Below, piece after piece: positions 13,359 through 16,561 of a stretch of 16,561 bases of DNA (the stretch's first letter is position 1; each line of letters starts with the position of its first letter). The DNA is taken from positions 1-16,561 of the forward strand of contig CAYLUD010000033.1 in assembly GCA_964386785.1 (NCBI GenBank). Reading direction: 5' to 3'. The notes under the pieces are model-generated. The model worked only from the letters and a program-made list of their open reading frames with translations, made no database searches and was not told the origin of the DNA. Both the position numbers and the translations under genes were made by a program. This DNA is from SZAS-3 sp964386785 (GTDB lineage: Bacteria; Chlamydiota; Chlamydiia; Chlamydiales; JAAKFR01).

Positions 13359-13378
13359 ATTCCTTATAAATAAGGAAT
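13359..13378. promoter_or_regulatory. Perfect dyad in the leader of the IncA-like gene
   Basis: ATTCCTTA-TAAA-TAAGGAAT is a perfect 8-bp inverted repeat 19 bases before the chosen ATG. As RNA it would form a hairpin containing an AAGGAAUG, a copy of which also forms the real start (AAGGAAUGG at 13344-13337). The copy in the hairpin gives a two-codon frame (AUG UAU UAA). It could be an operator or a translational control element; neither is shown. Confidence 0.45.
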
Positions 13379-13424
13379 AAAAAATTTCTATAGACAATAC
13401 ATGCAGTGCGGTGGGTCACACTCT

Positions 13425-14747
13425 CTACCCATGAAATGAGTCTGCGGCGATTCTTCTTATATGATGCATCCTCCTTTGCAGAGCCCCAACAGATCGAAGC
13501 ACAAAGGGACTACTGTAACGACGCTCTTGATATACAAGTCCTAGAAACACAAATCCCGTGGTCAGGCAAGTCAACATCCCAGGTGACATCGTACAAGGAA
13601 TGGGCATCATCACCCAGGGTGGATGAAGAAGAAATGTCACGACATAATGTGTATATAAATCGGCTAATGGATAGATAGGGAGAAGGACCAAGCCTCCTAG
13701 AGCCAATGAAGGAATAAACAGATTGTAGAAAAAACTATGAGGATAAAAGAGATGAAAATGAAAGCAAGTCAATGGAAACATTACGATTTGAATCGCTAGT
13801 GTCAGAGTGCACAGATTCTTGATATACTTATATTGCGATCGAAACGATGCAAGTAGGGGTAGAGTCAGGAGAATTGCCCCAGTGGCAAGGAAGGAAAACT
13901 GAAAGCTCAACGTTTGACAATCAAAAGGGAAGAAAATTAGGCTACCGAGCAATGCAAGACCTAACCGGTTCAGGGCAGATTGAGTCCGTTCTTGCCATTC
14001 GCCCCATAGGTAGGCGGTGATGAAGATCCACGCACGCAAAACGGAAGGAGTATGCCCAATCAAAAGCCCATAGCAGGAGATGATACACCATGCAACACAT
14101 AGGGCTCCTTTTCTTGGCAGGCACCAAATAGACAGGCGATAGATACAGAAATATAGTAATGAAAAATGGATTCCAGAAACCGCCAATAGATGACCTACTC
14201 CGAGTTGTTGACACTTTTTCTTTAGTTCACATGCCTGCATACCTCCAGTAGCTAGACTGGAAAGAAATCTAGCGGCCTCTGGGTCACGGGAATGTGCATA
14301 GAACCATTCTGTTATAACGGCTTTTATACGATACCGTTTTTCTGCCAAAGAAGGTCTTCCTAGTGGAATCCATTCTTCTGCTTCAAAGCGTGACGGGCTC
14401 ACCCATTTTCCTTTGACAAAATAATCACAACTCGCAGGATGATGCACAGAAGACCGCAAGATCACAGGGCGCTGCCCTAAGGTGCCGCGATAGAGCCATC
14501 CCTGTTGATAGGTCACATGATCCACATGCAAGCGGCCTTGGTTAGGAGCTGGGCTCCAGAATAGCCAAGGTAATGGAAGTATAAAACAGAGAGTCAATGA
14601 AGGCCAACGGCTAGGGGCTGTAGTACCCAACAAGAGAAAAGGAAGGAGTGCCCAGGGTGAATACAGAGCGAAGTACCAACCAGATAATAACACCATGCCA
14701 TACAGTAAGGCAGGGTGCAGGTTCCATTGGTACCAATCTCGTTGCAT
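13425..14747 (-). CDS. comEC: ComEC/Rec2-type DNA uptake protein, short form
   Basis: ComEC forms the inner-membrane channel for single-stranded DNA during natural transformation. From the ATG at 14745-14747 the protein has 440 residues. It opens with hydrophobic helices (about 10-65), then a soluble region and the competence-domain core: HLLAVSGIH (186-194), SVLRAWIF (235-242) and several further membrane helices to about residue 400. Full-length relatives exceed 700 residues with a C-terminal metallo-beta-lactamase domain; that domain is absent, which from memory is also the case in the short chlamydial CT339. A TTG at 14784-14786 would add 13 residues; neither start has a clear Shine-Dalgarno. 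It is divergent from the SMI1-like gene, with 56 bases between ATGs, and is followed 84 bases on by the IncA-like gene. Confidence 0.88.
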   Translation of the reverse strand: MQRDWYQWNLHPALLYGMVLLSGWYFALYSPWALLPFLLLGTTAPSRWPSLTLCFILPLPWLFWSPAPNQGRLHVDHVTYQQGWLYRGTLGQRPVILRSSVHHPASCDYFVKGKWVSPSRFEAEEWIPLGRPSLAEKRYRIKAVITEWFYAHSRDPEAARFLSSLATGGMQACELKKKCQQLGVGHLLAVSGIHFSLLYFCIYRLSIWCLPRKGALCVAWCIISCYGLLIGHTPSVLRAWIFITAYLWGEWQERTQSALNRLGLALLGSLIFFPFDCQTLSFQFSFLATGAILLTLPLLASFRSQYKYIKNLCTLTLAIQIVMFPLTCFHFHLFYPHSFFYNLFIPSLALGGLVLLPIYPLADLYTHYVVTFLLHPPWVMMPIPCTMSPGMLTCLTTGFVFLGLVYQERRYSSPFVLRSVGALQRRMHHIRRIAADSFHG

Positions 14748-14803
14748 GGGGACAACAACATAGGGGATCACACATGAGAAAATCAAAGGGATTGAGGTAA
14801 TAC

Positions 14804-15607
14804 ATGGAAGAAATGGACGCTCTTTCTCCTATTCCTCAACGCGGCCCTGAGCTCTTTCATCGCGTTGTGAATCTACATACAGCAGCCCATCAAGGGTGGG
14901 ACAAGCTATCTAAGGAAATCCCTTCATTACCTCGAGGCTGGTTTGAGCTATCTCAACTCAAACCAGAAGATCGCATTGAATTCACTCACCTCTTTTGGGC
15001 TTCGAAATTGCCTCTCAAAACAGAACAACACATACAATCTCTGGACTCCTTTTTTGAAGAGCTAGAAACGATTGAAATTTATGCCACCCAATTAGATCCT
15101 GGTTATCCTTTTGAAGTCCATATGATCTACGTTCTACAAAATGACGCGGGATATTTTCAAGGCTCCCCCCCTGCTTCTGAAGGTGATGTGGAGCGGATGC
15201 GACAATTGTTTTCTCCTGTTTCATTCCCTAGTGATTACCTAGCTTTTTTCCATTTACATAATGGTTTCTCGAAATACATGGATACAGGCCTGATTCGACT
15301 GGAAGAACTACCACGTGTCCACCGTTATTTACAGGATCTCTTATCGAAAGAAGAGTTGATACGACCCGATGGTGAGGTAATCTCCCCTCAACAACTCATT
15401 CCATTCTATGAATCGTTTGGTCTCCATTGCTATCAATGTTTTTATCAAGACTGGTATGTAGGCCAGGAGATGGGCAACATCTATTTTTCAGAGCATGATC
15501 GGATGATTAGCAATATTCTAGACCTAGAATCTAACGCAGAAAAAATGGCCTTTGCGTCTTTTCTAGATTGGCTCTTCTTTTACTTGGAGGATATTTGGCA
15601 TGTCTAG
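14804..15607 (+). CDS. SMI1/KNR4-like (SUKH) protein, CT338-type
   Basis: This is a 267-residue cytoplasmic protein without membrane segments. The central FPSDYLAFFHLHNGF (141-155) followed by a short LEEL helix region, and the later LIPFYESFGLHCYQCF with GNIYFSEHD (224-232), follow the pattern of the SMI1/KNR4 (SUKH) fold. That fold is found in immunity and regulatory proteins. Residues 1-130 look like a separate region that I do not recognise. Position next to comEC and ptsI matches, from memory, the uncharacterised chlamydial CT338. The ATG has GAGGT five bases upstream. No toxin-like partner is visible, so an immunity role is not supported by the neighbourhood. The function is unknown; the fold assignment is a pattern-based inference. 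Confidence 0.75.
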   Translation: MEEMDALSPIPQRGPELFHRVVNLHTAAHQGWDKLSKEIPSLPRGWFELSQLKPEDRIEFTHLFWASKLPLKTEQHIQSLDSFFEELETIEIYATQLDPGYPFEVHMIYVLQNDAGYFQGSPPASEGDVERMRQLFSPVSFPSDYLAFFHLHNGFSKYMDTGLIRLEELPRVHRYLQDLLSKEELIRPDGEVISPQQLIPFYESFGLHCYQCFYQDWYVGQEMGNIYFSEHDRMISNILDLESNAEKMAFASFLDWLFFYLEDIWHV

Positions 15608-15679
15608 GTTCTTATTGCCCAAATTCTAGAAGATCGACTAGAGTACGCATGTGATATTGCGTTATGATTTGGAAGGGGA

Positions 15680-16561
15680 ATGGATGTCCCTTCTGAAAGA
15701 GTCGGACGAGTTGGTACGCACTGGAACTTTCTTCTTTTTTTTCATTATTTTGACGAGCCTATTCCTTTCAAGGAGAAGCTGTTGAGTCGCCCACTTCCAC
15801 GAGATCCCGAAGAAGTCATCTTATATGGATGCCCAATTTGCCCCGGTATTGCGATTGCTCCCCCATTTTTTTTTATACAACCTAAAGAAGAGGTGCCTGA
15901 ATTTCTGGTGCCCAGGGATCAGATTGAAGGTGAGGTAGCTCGTTATTATCAAGCGCTACAACACTCGCGACGTGATCTTGTTGCCTTGCAAAAGCGTCTG
16001 CGCGCCGAAGGAGGAGGGGAAGCTGTTGCGATCTTACATACCCATCTCGAAATGATGAAAGATCCTATGATGACAGCAGATGTCGAAAAAGAAATTCGCC
16101 TGAAGGGGAAAAATACAGAGTTTGCATTTCATACTGTCATTGGGGGCTATGAAAAACGATTTAGTAAAATTTCCGATCTCTTTTTTCAAGAAAGAGTAAA
16201 AGATTTTCGTGATATTGCACGACGCATTATTTTTCACTTACAAAAAAAAGATCGTCCTTCCTTAAATAAGATCAAAGAGCGTTCTATTGTCTTTGCCCAT
16301 GAATTGGTGCCGTCTGATACGGCAGAAGCGCGTACTGAGCAAATTGAAGCTTTTGTTACAGATGCGGGCTCCGACACCTCACATGTAGCGATTATGGCTC
16401 GAGAAAAAGGCATTCCTTTTGTATCCAAAATTGTTCTACCTGCCGATATCCAAAACATTTCAGGTCCCGTCATTGTGGATGGAGAAACGGGCTACGTTAT
16501 CCTCTATCCACGCCCTGATACACTACGCCAGTATAAGAAAAAACGAGAACAACTCCACCAA
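15680..16561 (+). CDS. ptsI: PTS enzyme I (phosphoenolpyruvate-protein phosphotransferase), 5' part, cut by window end
   Basis: Enzyme I takes phosphate from phosphoenolpyruvate and passes it to HPr. The 294 codons present cover the N-terminal phosphohistidine and HPr-binding domains. CPICPGIAIAPPF (51-63) corresponds to the usual SPGIAIG opening. ILHTHLEMMKDP (118-129) matches the family EGHIMLLEDE region. TDAGSDTSHVAIMAREKGIPFV (227-248) carries the active-site H235; the commoner GGxTSH is GSDTSH here. The PEP-binding barrel lies beyond the window. The ATG at 15680 has GGAAGG upstream but gives about 45 residues before the family start. A TTG at 15782 with AAGGAG six bases upstream fits family length better (histidine at 201, against 189 in E. 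coli). Two T-runs (15735-15742 and 15866-15874) lie in the coding region. ptsH is not upstream. Confidence 0.9.
   Translation, partial: MDVPSERVGRVGTHWNFLLFFHYFDEPIPFKEKLLSRPLPRDPEEVILYGCPICPGIAIAPPFFFIQPKEEVPEFLVPRDQIEGEVARYYQALQHSRRDLVALQKRLRAEGGGEAVAILHTHLEMMKDPMMTADVEKEIRLKGKNTEFAFHTVIGGYEKRFSKISDLFFQERVKDFRDIARRIIFHLQKKDRPSLNKIKERSIVFAHELVPSDTAEARTEQIEAFVTDAGSDTSHVAIMAREKGIPFVSKIVLPADIQNISGPVIVDGETGYVILYPRPDTLRQYKKKREQLHQ
15770..15775 (+). promoter_or_regulatory. Internal Shine-Dalgarno supporting a TTG start for ptsI
   Basis: AAGGAG ends six bases before an in-frame TTG at 15782-15784. Starting there would give an enzyme I whose N-terminus and histidine position agree better with the family than the upstream ATG does. 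Confidence 0.45.

Overview
The window reads as a chromosome segment from a member of the order Chlamydiales, most likely Chlamydiaceae or a close sister lineage. Three things point there. The gene neighbourhoods match, from memory, two blocks of the Chlamydia trachomatis map: pgm/mrsA, a CT296-type gene, rnc, radA, hemC (about CT295-CT299), and ptsI, CT338-type gene, comEC, fused pdhAB, dnaJ, rpsU (about CT336-CT342). The E1 alpha and beta subunits are fused in one chain, a chlamydial trait. Two genes encode proteins with the paired hydrophobic segments typical of chlamydial inclusion membrane (Inc) proteins. The base composition looks somewhat more GC-rich than classical Chlamydia; this is an impression by eye, not a calculation.

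Layout. Positions 1-352 hold no callable gene but end in a good sigma66-type promoter driving a small two-helix Inc-like protein (353-670, +). From 5678 down to 797 six minus-strand genes are packed with overlaps or short gaps: an ArtJ/GlnP/GlnQ-type amino-acid ABC importer, then rnc, radA and a short hemC. A gene-poor 405-base gap (5679-6083) carries a terminator-like hairpin. It separates this operon from a second minus-strand cluster (8734 down to 6084): a CT296-like small protein, a YkgJ-type cysteine-cluster protein and a phosphohexomutase.

From a divergent intergenic region (8735-9007) the plus-strand operon rpsU-dnaJ-pdhAB runs right to 12352. Its likely promoter has a run of nine cytosines filling half of the 17-base spacer between -35 and -10. 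Converging on it, and overlapping its last 11 bases, is an IncA-like gene with two membrane helices, long coiled coils and a 75-bp tandem repeat. Upstream of that on the same strand is a short comEC. A divergent SMI1/KNR4-like gene follows, then the 5' part of ptsI, cut by the window end. No ptsH is present where Chlamydia carries it.

The core genes are housekeeping: tetrapyrrole synthesis, recombination, RNA processing, sugar phosphate conversion, chaperone, 2-oxoacid oxidation and DNA uptake. The unusual parts are the homopolymer-spacer promoter, the two Inc-type genes at block edges, the transporter operon joined to rnc-radA-hemC, the HemC lacking its cofactor-attachment domain, and the missing ptsH.
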